From Candidatus Copromonas faecavium (nom. illeg.) (GTDB lineage: Bacteria; Bacillota; Clostridia; Lachnospirales; Lachnospiraceae), in assembly GCA_018712915.1 (NCBI GenBank), contig DVGC01000001.1:1-64000 (forward strand): a stretch of DNA of 64,000 nt, read 5' to 3'. Shown in pieces: positions 49,525 to 57,480 of this stretch. Position numbers and translations under genes: made by a program. How positions within the stretch are numbered: the stretch's first letter is position 1; each line of letters starts with the position of its first letter. The notes under the pieces are model-generated. The model saw only the letters and a program-made list of their open reading frames with translations, did no database searches and was not told the DNA's origin.

Positions 49525-51726
49525 ATGAAAAAACCTGTTTTTAATTTTAAATCAATCCGGCCTGCTGCGGTTATGGCCCTCTGCACCTGCATTGCCTTTT
49601 CCGCTGCGGCTCCCTATGTTCCTGCCAGCGCCGTATCCGGTTCTGCCCCCGAGTCTCCTGCAGAAACGGAGACCGAAGCTGCAGAGACCGAAGCAGTCAC
49701 TCCGGTTTCTGCAGAAGCTGCAAAGCCGGATCCCTCTATTCTTACTCTTGCTTCTGTTTATGATAAAGAGAGCGGCAGAAGCTATGCGGAAATCCTGATG
49801 CGGGATCTGATTGAGCTGGATTCCGCATGGTATTCCGAAATCTATGGACTGGCTTCTGCAGCCCCTCAAAGTGTGGCTCCCAGGCTGAATCGTTCTGAGG
49901 ATTCCCTGCTTGGCCGGTATTCCCCCCTGTCTGCCAGCCATTCCGAAAGTGACCCTTCCACCTGGATTGTGGAACAGTTTAAAAACGTCACCATTTCCTT
50001 TGCTGACAGCAGCGGAGTCACAAGTTCTGCTGTTTCCAATGCACAGGATCTGGTTTCCATGGTCAATGTTTATGCCTATTATCATGACATGACGCTGGAC
50101 GAACTCCGGCAATATGCCAAGACACTTTGGACTTCTTCCCATTCCTATCAGCTTTCCATGAGAGATGTTTACTTCTGCGAAGGATGCGTCGATCCTCTGG
50201 CCGTATCTTCCCCGGAAGAGCAGGACACAGACCTGGCCGGAGAAGACAGCCTTGGCACCAGTACCATTCACACCGAAATCCTGGCGGCAGAGCCGGAATC
50301 TGCTGCGGAAGAAATCACTGAAACAGAAGGAACCGGAGCTTCGGAAAGTTCTGATTCTTCTTATAAAGAATCCGGTTCTCCGGAATCAATGGATTCTTCC
50401 CTGAATGGGACCGAAACTTCAGAGGTATTTGCTTCTTCCCGCAATCAGTCCGAAGCTGCGTCAACGTTTAACGATTCTTTTTCCGGTAACAGCAATGGAA
50501 GAGAGGTCTCAGGGGAAGCCGGTTCTGGAGACGAAGCCGGCTCTCCGGGAACGGTTGATTTTTCCCTTAATGGGTCCGAAATTTCAGAAACATCAGAAAC
50601 ATCCAGTGCTGAAGAATCCCCGGCCGTCCTCAAATCGGAAGCTTCCAAAGAAAGAACCTTAAGTGCTTTGGAGGCTCTGGCCGCCACAGCCGACAGCGTA
50701 TATCAGGAAACAGAAGGGCCGGAAGCAGTGATTCCGGCAGAAAGCGAAGAAAATTCCGATCATGCAGGCAATAAGGAACAGGACACGGCAGGCGCAGCCT
50801 CACAGATGAGCATGGCAGACTCTGCTGAATCACAGGCCCATTCCGGCTCTGAAGAACACGTCCTGCCCGGAGATGCAGCAGAGACTTCGATTTCTGAGAC
50901 ATCCGGCTTTTCTGAAAACCTGGCCACTGTTTCCAACGCGGAAAGCCTGTCCGCCGGCGAAAACGGAGACTCTGAGGTTTTGGATTCCGCTTCGGAAGAC
51001 GGCGCTTTCATCTGTCCCGGACACATAGATTTGCAGATTTCTGCTCAGATTCATACCTTCCAGGACGGAAACCGCCTGTTTGAGCTGGACAGTCAAGGAA
51101 CGGCAGAAGAGGAGGCTGTCAGCGAATGGCCCGGTTGGAACAATGTTACCCGTTCCTACGCAAGGAGGCTGTCCCGCGAGGACTGGACAGAATCTTATGG
51201 CCTGACCATTCTGGTTGAAGGATCGAAGGCACCGCTTTCCAGCACGGAAATTGAATCCTATCTATCCCTCCTACCTTCCGATACTTCAGAAACCCGAAAG
51301 CAGATTATTCGTTTTGCTCTGGAGTCGGTAGGAAAAATTCCTTATTATTGGGGCGGAAAGGCAGGCACCAAAGATTATGACGGGAATCATTTTGGCTCCG
51401 TCACAGTTCCTGACCACCGCGGCCGGATCCTGAAAGGACTGGACTGCTCCGGCTGGGCCAGCTGGGTCTATTGGAGCGTTACAGGGACAAGACTTCCCTA
51501 TGAAGGAACGGAAGGTCTGTGCACCCTTGGACGCCAGGTGGCGCGAGAGGAACTCCAGCCAGGAGATTTAATTATTGTAACCGGCGAGACTCCCCATGTT
51601 GTCATGTTCCTAACCTGGGCAGAAAACGGCCAAATCCAGTGCATCCATGAAACCGGCTCCGCAAATAATGTCACCATCAGTACAGTGACCGCTGACTGGC
51701 CATACTACAGGAATCTGCTGGATTAA
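49525..51726 (+). CDS. Secreted NlpC/P60-type cell-wall hydrolase with long Ser/Glu-rich region
   Basis: 733 residues. A signal peptide (AAVMALCTCIAFSAAAPYVPASA) is followed by an unassigned part (about 70-230). Residues 235-500 or so are low complexity, rich in Ser, Glu, Thr and Ala, and contain a 17-residue repeat (GSPESMDSSLNGTETSE at 284 and a close copy 55 residues later). The C-terminal hydrolase has the catalytic Cys in LDCSGWASWVYW and His in TPHVVMF. It should cut peptide stems outside the cell. The acidic region probably acts as a flexible spacer. The ribosome site is poor. Confidence 0.82.
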   Translation: MKKPVFNFKSIRPAAVMALCTCIAFSAAAPYVPASAVSGSAPESPAETETEAAETEAVTPVSAEAAKPDPSILTLASVYDKESGRSYAEILMRDLIELDSAWYSEIYGLASAAPQSVAPRLNRSEDSLLGRYSPLSASHSESDPSTWIVEQFKNVTISFADSSGVTSSAVSNAQDLVSMVNVYAYYHDMTLDELRQYAKTLWTSSHSYQLSMRDVYFCEGCVDPLAVSSPEEQDTDLAGEDSLGTSTIHTEILAAEPESAAEEITETEGTGASESSDSSYKESGSPESMDSSLNGTETSEVFASSRNQSEAASTFNDSFSGNSNGREVSGEAGSGDEAGSPGTVDFSLNGSEISETSETSSAEESPAVLKSEASKERTLSALEALAATADSVYQETEGPEAVIPAESEENSDHAGNKEQDTAGAASQMSMADSAESQAHSGSEEHVLPGDAAETSISETSGFSENLATVSNAESLSAGENGDSEVLDSASEDGAFICPGHIDLQISAQIHTFQDGNRLFELDSQGTAEEEAVSEWPGWNNVTRSYARRLSREDWTESYGLTILVEGSKAPLSSTEIESYLSLLPSDTSETRKQIIRFALESVGKIPYYWGGKAGTKDYDGNHFGSVTVPDHRGRILKGLDCSGWASWVYWSVTGTRLPYEGTEGLCTLGRQVAREELQPGDLIIVTGETPHVVMFLTWAENGQIQCIHETGSANNVTISTVTADWPYYRNLLD

Positions 51727-52140
51727 CGGCGTGCTTCTGAGCATCCGGTTTCGGTAAAAATTTGCTCTGAATCCCGGGCAGAAGATAGGAGCTGGCTGAT
51801 CCAGCGCTGAAAGTCTGGATTGACCGATTGCATACAGGCGGTTCTAACTATGCGCGAAAGAATACTTTAACGAATAATTATAGCAGATTTATCCGGTTTA
51901 TCTCCAAAACTCCATCTTTTATCGAATTTCTGATGAAATTTCCTCCTTCTTCGGGTATACTTATTTCATAGCGGTTTTACTGCTTTCTTTCCCTGGGTAT
52001 ACTGTTTTATACTCCTTTATACCCATTTTCACTATTAATTATTTTTACTCCGGCACACATGCCGGCCTGATAAAAATAAAATCATCCGCTTTTATTCGTT
52101 TTCAATGCGTGATTTAAATTACATACTTGAGGTGTTTTTA
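51727..52140 (+). promoter_or_regulatory. 414-base gap with GGGTATACT repeats ahead of the ttcA-like gene
   Basis: No gene seen. GGGTATACT occurs at 51953 and 51995 and an inverted ATACCC ends at 52024. The second TATACT can serve as -10 with TTTTAC 17 bases ahead. The repeats may be an operator pair around this promoter. The rest is AT-rich with no clear terminator for the hydrolase gene. Confidence 0.35.
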
Positions 52141-52923
52141 ATGAAACTACAGCGTCTTCTCAGCCTGACAAGAAAGGCAATTGATGATTACCAGATGATT
52201 GATGCAAATGACAAAATTGCGGTAGGCATTTCCGGCGGCAAAGACAGTCTCGCCTTGCTCTATGCCTTGCATGAGCTCAGCCGTTTTTATCCAAAGCCCT
52301 TCTCTCTTCATGCTTTCACCGTTGACCTGGGCTTTGGAATCCAGGATTTTACGGCCATAGAGGCCCTTTGCAGAGGTTTTTCTGTCCCCTATACAGTTAT
52401 TCCCACTGACATCGCGGAAATCGTCTTTAAGACCCGTCAGGAGTCCAATCCCTGCTCCCTCTGCGCCAAAATGCGCAAAGGCGCGTTAAATCAGGCGGCC
52501 AAAGCCGCCGGCTGCAATAAAATTGCCTATGCCCACCACAGAGATGACATCATCGAGACCATGCTGCTTTCTCTGATTTACGAAGGACGGTTCTATGCAT
52601 TTTCTCCCAGAACATACCTGGACCGAATGGACCTTACGGTCATCCGTCCGCTAATGTATGTATCAGAGGCAGAAGTCATCGGTTTTAAAAATAAATATCA
52701 TCTGCCTGTATGCAAAAACCCGTGTCCTGCCGACGGCAGAACAAAAAGAGAATTTGTTAAGCAGCTGACCAATCAGCTGAATCGGGAAACACCCGGCGTC
52801 CGGGACAGGTTCTTCCATGCGGTTTTAACCGGACACATCGACGGATGGCCGGAACCCGTTTCCCATTCAGAAAAAAGCACTGCACCAGGGAGGCATCATC
52901 ATGGCAAATCTGACTTATCATGA
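52141..52923 (+). CDS. TtcA-like tRNA thiolation protein (PP-loop ATPase)
   Basis: 260 residues from the ATG at 52141 behind TTGAGGTG. PP-loop SGGKDS at residues 31-36 adenylates tRNA. CSLC in NPCSLCAKMRKG and a later CKNPCPADG supply cysteines that bind an Fe-S cluster in TtcA, which makes 2-thiocytidine at position 32. It is closest to the TtcA/TtuA group; the exact nucleotide is not provable here. Its last 23 bases overlap the recombinase start, and the C-terminal tail is low in conservation. Confidence 0.88.
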   Translation: MKLQRLLSLTRKAIDDYQMIDANDKIAVGISGGKDSLALLYALHELSRFYPKPFSLHAFTVDLGFGIQDFTAIEALCRGFSVPYTVIPTDIAEIVFKTRQESNPCSLCAKMRKGALNQAAKAAGCNKIAYAHHRDDIIETMLLSLIYEGRFYAFSPRTYLDRMDLTVIRPLMYVSEAEVIGFKNKYHLPVCKNPCPADGRTKREFVKQLTNQLNRETPGVRDRFFHAVLTGHIDGWPEPVSHSEKSTAPGRHHHGKSDLS

Positions 52924-53950
52924 ACAAAAAGATATTGAAAATGTAAAGCGGCTCCGGGCATTGGTAAAGGAACTCCCCTCCTTCTGCTCCGATTTTTTCC
53001 GCGGAATTGAAACCACAACTTCAACGAAGACACGTATCGCCTATGCCTATGATCTGAGAATCTTTTTTGAGTTTCTACGGCAGGAAAATCCGGAAATCTC
53101 CAGGCATCCCGATACGATTACACTCTCCATGCTGGAGCAGCTGACGGTTACGGACATGGAAGAATATGTGGATTATTTAAAATGCCATCCGTCTGTCACC
53201 AAAGAAGACGTTACCAACGATGAGCGGGGAATCATGCGGAAAATCTCCTCTCTCCGGAGTTTTTACAATTATTTTTACCGCAACCAGCGCATCGAAAAGA
53301 ATCCGGCCGCTCTCCTGCGGATGCCGAAGCTCCATGAAAAAAACATTATCCGTTTGGAAATCGATGAAGTGGCCAGGCTTCTGGACCTGGTGGAAGACGG
53401 AGAAAAGCTGACAGAAAAACAGAAAGTATATCATGAGCGGACAAAAAACAGAGATTTGGCCCTTCTGTCCCTGCTTTTGGGAACAGGAATGCGGGTTTCC
53501 GAATGCGTCGGCCTGAATACAGAGGATATTGACTTGGATACCTGCGGAGCCAGAATTTACCGAAAAGGCGGAAAGGAAGCCATCGTCTATTTCAGCGATG
53601 AGGTACGCGATGTTCTCGAGCAGTACATAAATGAACGGAAAACCATCGATGCCGCCGCCGGACATGAAGATGCATTGTTCTTATCGCTTCAGAAAAAGCG
53701 GCTCAGCGTACGGAGCGTGGAAAACCTGGTGAAAAAATACGCCAGCCTGGTCACTCCTTTAAAAAAGATTACGCCCCACAAATTAAGGAGCACCTACGGA
53801 ACCAATCTGTACCGGGAAACCGGCGACATTTATCTTGTTGCGTCAGTTCTTGGACATAATGATGTCAATACGACCAGGAAACACTATGCAGCTCAGGAGG
53901 ATGAACGCCGCAAGAGCGCCAGAAATATTGTTAAATTGCGGGAACCGTAA
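52901..53950 (+). CDS. Tyrosine recombinase, Xer-like
   Basis: 349 residues. The N-terminal core-binding domain (TKTRIAYAYDLRIFFEFLR) precedes the catalytic domain with R198 (GMRVSE), a lysine near 222-225 (RKGGKEA), H293 and R296 (PHKLRST), H319 (LGHNDVNTT) and Y329. It has no mobile-element neighbours and sits beside lexA/yneA, so it is more likely a chromosomal dimer-resolution enzyme (XerC/D/S type) than an integrase. No dif site was recognised nearby. It converges with yneA, the stops being 19 bases apart. Confidence 0.88.
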   Translation: MANLTYHEQKDIENVKRLRALVKELPSFCSDFFRGIETTTSTKTRIAYAYDLRIFFEFLRQENPEISRHPDTITLSMLEQLTVTDMEEYVDYLKCHPSVTKEDVTNDERGIMRKISSLRSFYNYFYRNQRIEKNPAALLRMPKLHEKNIIRLEIDEVARLLDLVEDGEKLTEKQKVYHERTKNRDLALLSLLLGTGMRVSECVGLNTEDIDLDTCGARIYRKGGKEAIVYFSDEVRDVLEQYINERKTIDAAAGHEDALFLSLQKKRLSVRSVENLVKKYASLVTPLKKITPHKLRSTYGTNLYRETGDIYLVASVLGHNDVNTTRKHYAAQEDERRKSARNIVKLREP

Positions 53951-53969
53951 AAGCCGCCGGCACAGCCTC

Positions 53970-54272
53970 TTACTGCATCGGTCTCTCGGAAAAATAAACA
54001 ATGGCAAGGGAATCGCCCGCATGAATCCGGTCGGAAGCCATTCGATTCATGGATTTCAGTTCCCTTATATATTCCCGAATGCTCATTCCGGAATTTTTAT
54101 GATACCGGGAGGCAATGGACCAGAGTGTATCGCCCTCTTTTATTTCGATATTGGTATAATAACGGTCATAGGCTTCGCTTCTGCTCTCTCCGCTTGCCAT
54201 TGCCAGAGTTTTTCCAAAAAAACAGGAAATCAGCATAACAGACATAATAAAAGCAACTGCATACTTCTTCAT
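53970..54272 (-). CDS. yneA: SOS-induced cell division suppressor YneA (LysM protein)
   Basis: 100 residues from the ATG at 54272, behind GGAGGG. A short signal or anchor helix (YAVAFIMSVMLISCFFG) is followed by one LysM module (EIKEGDTLWSIASRYHKN to HAGDSLAIVYF). In Bacillus YneA delays division during DNA damage and is encoded opposite lexA, exactly as here. The promoter is a perfect consensus covered by LexA boxes. The track's longer frame to 54581 runs back into lexA and is not real. Confidence 0.92.
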   Translation of the reverse strand: MKKYAVAFIMSVMLISCFFGKTLAMASGESRSEAYDRYYTNIEIKEGDTLWSIASRYHKNSGMSIREYIRELKSMNRMASDRIHAGDSLAIVYFSERPMQ

Positions 54273-54304
54273 CTCATATCCCTCCAGTAAAAACGTTTGT
54301 TCTG

Positions 54305-54375
54305 CAAACATATGTTCTTGCCTTATTATATATTCCGAACATATGTTTGTCAATATTTTTTCGAACAAAAGTTTG
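54305..54375. promoter_or_regulatory. Three LexA boxes between yneA and lexA
   Basis: CAAACATATGTTCT (54305-54318), CGAACATATGTTTG (54336-54349) and CGAACAAAAGTTTG (54362-54375) match the Firmicutes LexA box CGAAC-N4-GTTYG, the last two best. The first two lie on the yneA promoter, the third on the lexA side. A weaker AAAACGTTTGTTCT at 54290 may be a fourth. Confidence 0.9.
54325..54353 (-). promoter_or_regulatory. Perfect consensus yneA promoter under LexA control
   Basis: On the minus strand TTGACA (54353-54348), a 17-base spacer and TATAAT (54330-54325). One LexA box fills most of the spacer and another covers the start point. Such a promoter would be fully off with LexA bound and very strong once LexA is cleaved. 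Confidence 0.9.
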
Positions 54376-54510
54376 CTTTTTTGCCTGACATATGCTAGTA
54401 TTATTGTATGGAACAGAGGATTCAGGAACCATTGCTGCACATAAGCAGTTTGTATATGAATTTGAAAAACATTATGATTTTGAAAAAATGGATGCAAGAA
54501 GGAGGACTCT

Positions 54511-55128
54511 ATGAGCCAGGGAAAAATCACTGAAAAGCAGAAAGAAATTCTTGAATATATAAAAGAAACTATTTTAAGCAAGGGTTATCCGCCTGCTGTG
54601 CGGGAGATCTGCGAGGCAGTTCATTTAAAATCCACCTCCTCCGTGCACTCTCACCTGGAATCTCTGGAAAAAAACGGCTATATCCGCAGAGATCCAACCA
54701 AACCGAGAACCATCGAAATCCTTGATGATGATTTTGCGCTCACAAGACGTGAGGTTGTGAATGTTCCAATTGTCGGAACAGTGGCTGCCGGTACGCCGAT
54801 TCTGGCACAGGAAAATATCGAAGAATACTTCCCGATACCGGTGGAAATGCTGCCCAACAAGGAAATTTTCATGCTGCGGGTCAAAGGAGACAGCATGATC
54901 GAAGCGGGAATTTTGAATAACGACAATGTCATCGTGGAAAAGCAGCCTACAGCGGAAAACGGTGATGTGGTAGTTGCTCTGATTGACGATTCTGCGACGG
55001 TAAAAACCTTCTATAAGGAAAACGGCCACTACCGCCTTCAGCCCCAGAACCGGACAATGGATCCGATTATCGTAAACGATGTGGAAATCCTTGGAAAAGT
55101 CATCGGTGTCTTCCGAATGATGAAATAA
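54511..55128 (+). CDS. lexA: LexA repressor
   Basis: Master repressor of the SOS response. 205 residues behind AAGGAGG. N-terminal winged helix ([21 protein letters not shown]), cleavage pair A93-G94 in VGTVAAGTP, and protease dyad S128 (GDSMI) and K165 (ATVKTF). A LexA box lies about 135 bases ahead of the start, so it should repress itself. A 41-codon frame in the leader is discussed under rejected items. Confidence 0.98.
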   Translation: MSQGKITEKQKEILEYIKETILSKGYPPAVREICEAVHLKSTSSVHSHLESLEKNGYIRRDPTKPRTIEILDDDFALTRREVVNVPIVGTVAAGTPILAQENIEEYFPIPVEMLPNKEIFMLRVKGDSMIEAGILNNDNVIVEKQPTAENGDVVVALIDDSATVKTFYKENGHYRLQPQNRTMDPIIVNDVEILGKVIGVFRMMK

Positions 55129-55148
55129 GGCTGAAAAAGAGAAAGAAA

Positions 55149-55179
55149 ATGCCCGGACCGCGCAAAGCAGTTCGGGCAT
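55149..55179 (-). terminator. Terminator at the end of the rplU-rsfS operon
   Basis: Nine-bp stem TGCCCGGAC / GTTCGGGCA. The T-run (TTTTCTTTCTC) is on the minus strand, so it mainly ends the minus operon, while lexA reaches it from the other side. Confidence 0.75.
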
Positions 55180-55241
55180 AAAAGTACGGTATTCCGTTCA
55201 TAAAACCAGTTCCGAAACCGTTCCAGAACCATCGTCCTATC

Positions 55242-55643
55242 CTATTCCTGATCGGAACCGGAAGAAGGTGTTTCTGTTTTTCCCTCTTCTCCCAGCTCAT
55301 CTACGGATTCTAAAACCTTTCCGTCGCGCCAGATACGCTCCAAATCATAGAACAGGCGATCCTCTTTGGAGAACACATGGATAATCACATCGCTGTAATC
55401 CATCAGCACCCATGTGGAGCCGCTGTTGCCCTCCTTCTGACGGCAGGGGTATCCGGCTTTATAAAGAACCTCCTCCACATTATCTACCAGAGCCTGAAGC
55501 TGGTTAATATTGGAAGCGCTGGCGATGACGAAATAATCGGCAATCACAGACACCTTCTCAATGTCGATAATTTTGATATCTTCGCCTTTTTTCTCCTCCA
55601 AAGCTGCGACGGCGAGCCTTACCATATCTTTTGACTGATTCAA
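55242..55643 (-). CDS. rsfS: Ribosome silencing factor RsfS
   Basis: 133 residues from the TTG at 55643, chosen because AAGGAGG lies nine bases ahead; the track's ATG at 55682 has no ribosome site. It binds L14 and keeps ribosomal subunits apart when nutrients run low. Core blocks are DIKIIDIEKVSVIADYFVIA and WVLMDYSDVIIHVF. The acidic C-terminal tail is a little longer than usual. The start lies inside the yqeK gene. Confidence 0.92.
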   Translation of the reverse strand: MNQSKDMVRLAVAALEEKKGEDIKIIDIEKVSVIADYFVIASASNINQLQALVDNVEEVLYKAGYPCRQKEGNSGSTWVLMDYSDVIIHVFSKEDRLFYDLERIWRDGKVLESVDELGEEGKTETPSSGSDQE

Positions 55644-56358
55644 GTGTGCGTTCCTCCTTGCTGTTTTTTTCATATTTACCAAGATTTTTATTTGTTTCTT
55701 CTGTCTCTTCCGCTGTCTGCGGGGATACCATCTCCCGCCGCTCCTCTCCCGGTTTCAATGACGCGGCATCTCTTCTCTTTTTCAGCACAACGCGTCTCAT
55801 ATCCTCACAGGCCATCTCTGTCATGGGATCGATCAGGATTCCGCTTTCTTTTAAATATTCCAGCGTTTGCTCCATGATGGACAAACACGCCTCATCCAAA
55901 TCAAGAAAGGCCTGTTTCCGAAGCTCCGGAAGATGCTTTGCCCTGTCCCGTCCCGGTTCAATGTAATCGGCCACATACAAAATCTTATCCAGAAGGGACA
56001 TCCCTGGCTTGCCTGTGTTGTGGCACCGGATGGCGCTTTTGATTTCCTCATCCTCAATTCCGTATTTTTCCCCGGCCATCCAGGCTCCCAGCTTGGCATG
56101 CAAAAGAGCCGGATCCTGTTCTTCCGCTTGGGTAATCGGAATTTCCCGTTCCCGGCATTTTCTTAACAGCGTTGGACCGTCATACCGCTTGGCACAGTCA
56201 TGAAGCAGGCCAGCCAGTTCCGCCTGCCGCAAATCACAACCATACCGCATGGCCAGAGCCGCGCAGGTAAATTCCACGCCCAATGTATGCTCAAAACGGC
56301 GGGCATCCAGTTTTTTCTTTAAGTGCTTTCTGATTGTCAGTATGGTTTCATCCATCAT
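55558..56358 (-). CDS. yqeK: YqeK HD-domain hydrolase (diadenosine tetraphosphatase) with basic tail
   Basis: 266 residues. The HD hydrolase part (about 1-190) has FEHTLGVEFTC, LLHDCAKRYD, HAKLGAWMA and KILYVADYIEPGRD. The family splits Ap4A into two ADP. The final 70 residues are extra: charged, Lys/Arg/Glu-rich and reading through the first 86 bases of rsfS in another frame. Usual YqeK proteins stop near 190, so the tail may have arisen by loss of an earlier stop. It follows nadD, as is standard. Confidence 0.9.
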   Translation of the reverse strand: MMDETILTIRKHLKKKLDARRFEHTLGVEFTCAALAMRYGCDLRQAELAGLLHDCAKRYDGPTLLRKCREREIPITQAEEQDPALLHAKLGAWMAGEKYGIEDEEIKSAIRCHNTGKPGMSLLDKILYVADYIEPGRDRAKHLPELRKQAFLDLDEACLSIMEQTLEYLKESGILIDPMTEMACEDMRRVVLKKRRDAASLKPGEERREMVSPQTAEETEETNKNLGKYEKNSKEERTLESVKRYGKARRRSFGGEKRRRYQNYRH

Positions 56359-56453
56359 ATCCGGTTCCCCTTTTTCCTTCCATGCAGCCTGCAGAACTTC
56401 TTCTTTCCCGCAGAACCGTATCTCTGTTCGGAATCTTTCACTTCCGTCCTGCT

Positions 56454-57068
56454 TTATTCGGATTTCCAGCCATACAGGCCATGTTCCCTGATATAGGACG
56501 CCACAGCCGCCGGCACACAGGCACTGATATCCTTCCCCTCGGCTGCCATCCTCCGGATTTCTTCCGATGAAATGTCCATCATCCGGCTGTGAAGGAGGCG
56601 AATGTCTGCTCCATACTTTCTCCTCAGCCGTTCAGCCTCCTCATTTAATGTATGCTCTGCGTGATATTCCCGTCCGGCCACCAGCAGAGAAGCCAGAGCC
56701 ATCACCTGCTCCGGATGGTACCAGGTTTCCAGCTGAAACAGGGAATCTGCTCCGATAATAAAAGAAAATCTGACATCGGGATACTTCTCTTTCAACAAGG
56801 TCAGAGTCTGAGCCGTATACGTATTTCCTTCCCGCCTCATCTCAAAATCCGAAACAAAAAAGCCGGGAATCCCATCCAGTGCCAGACGAAGCATGGCCAG
56901 CCGGTCTTTCCCGTCTGCCACTCTGTGATCCTTCTTGTGGGGCGGGATGTGCGACGGCATATACCAGATTTCTTCCAGATTATATTCGGAATATGCCTGG
57001 CGTCCCAGAAGAAGATGGCCGTTGTGAACCGGATCGAAGGTTCCGCCCATGATGCCAATCTGTTTCAT
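56454..57068 (-). CDS. nadD: Nicotinate-nucleotide adenylyltransferase
   Basis: Makes nicotinate adenine dinucleotide, the step before NAD. 204 residues with GGTFDPVHNGHLLLG (HxGH nucleotidyltransferase motif), PSHIPPHKK and the late ISSEEIRR motif. Normal length. It is part of the obg-yhbY-nadD-yqeK-rsfS run. Confidence 0.96.
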   Translation of the reverse strand: MKQIGIMGGTFDPVHNGHLLLGRQAYSEYNLEEIWYMPSHIPPHKKDHRVADGKDRLAMLRLALDGIPGFFVSDFEMRREGNTYTAQTLTLLKEKYPDVRFSFIIGADSLFQLETWYHPEQVMALASLLVAGREYHAEHTLNEEAERLRRKYGADIRLLHSRMMDISSEEIRRMAAEGKDISACVPAAVASYIREHGLYGWKSE

Positions 57069-57086
57069 CCAATGCTCCTTTCCAGA

Positions 57087-57380
57087 TCAGGGAAGGACAA
57101 TCTTCCTGTCCTTTTCCTCCTTGGCCGGACGGTACAGGACAATCATTTTTCCAATGACCTGCACCACCTGGGCATGCGTACGCTCTGCCAGCATCTGGGC
57201 CATATCTTTTTCACTGTCCGCACAGTTTTTCAGCACATGAATCTTAATCAGCTCTCTGGCGCTTAACGCCTCCTCCACCGCCTTTGTCAGCTCTGGTGTC
57301 AGACTGGATTTTCCAATCTGAAGGATCGGATCCATGGTCATAGCAAGTCCTTTTAAATAGGATCGTTGTTTGCTTGTCAT
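57087..57380 (-). CDS. yhbY: Ribosome assembly RNA-binding protein YhbY
   Basis: 97 residues, CRM domain. MTSKQRSYLKGLAMTMDPI and the GxxG-like QIGKSSLTPEL loop are typical; it binds pre-50S particles. Two ATGs are adjacent; the second (57380) has the better distance from GGAG, the first (57383) is the track start. It follows obg by about 100 bases. Confidence 0.93.
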   Translation of the reverse strand: MTSKQRSYLKGLAMTMDPILQIGKSSLTPELTKAVEEALSARELIKIHVLKNCADSEKDMAQMLAERTHAQVVQVIGKMIVLYRPAKEEKDRKIVLP

Positions 57381-57480
57381 CATCTACTCCTTTATATTCC
57401 CTTTCCTGTCAGACATTCTTAAGGCACATCCGGCTGTCCATTTCCTTCTGTCCCAGGCCGGCGCCGCGTTTTTCTGTCTG

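Noticed and set aside
49552-50271. 239-residue minus-strand ORF opposite the NlpC/P60 gene
   Set aside because: Its content mirrors the Ser/Glu-rich codons of the plus strand; no start signals.
52901-53950. Integrase of a mobile element
   Set aside because: No att-like repeats, tRNA, excisionase or cargo genes; both sides are core genes.
54408-54534. 41-codon frame (MEQRIQEPLLHISSLYMNLK...) in the lexA leader
   Set aside because: It overlaps the lexA start out of frame and has no ribosome site; it might be translated from a leaderless end, but nothing supports that.
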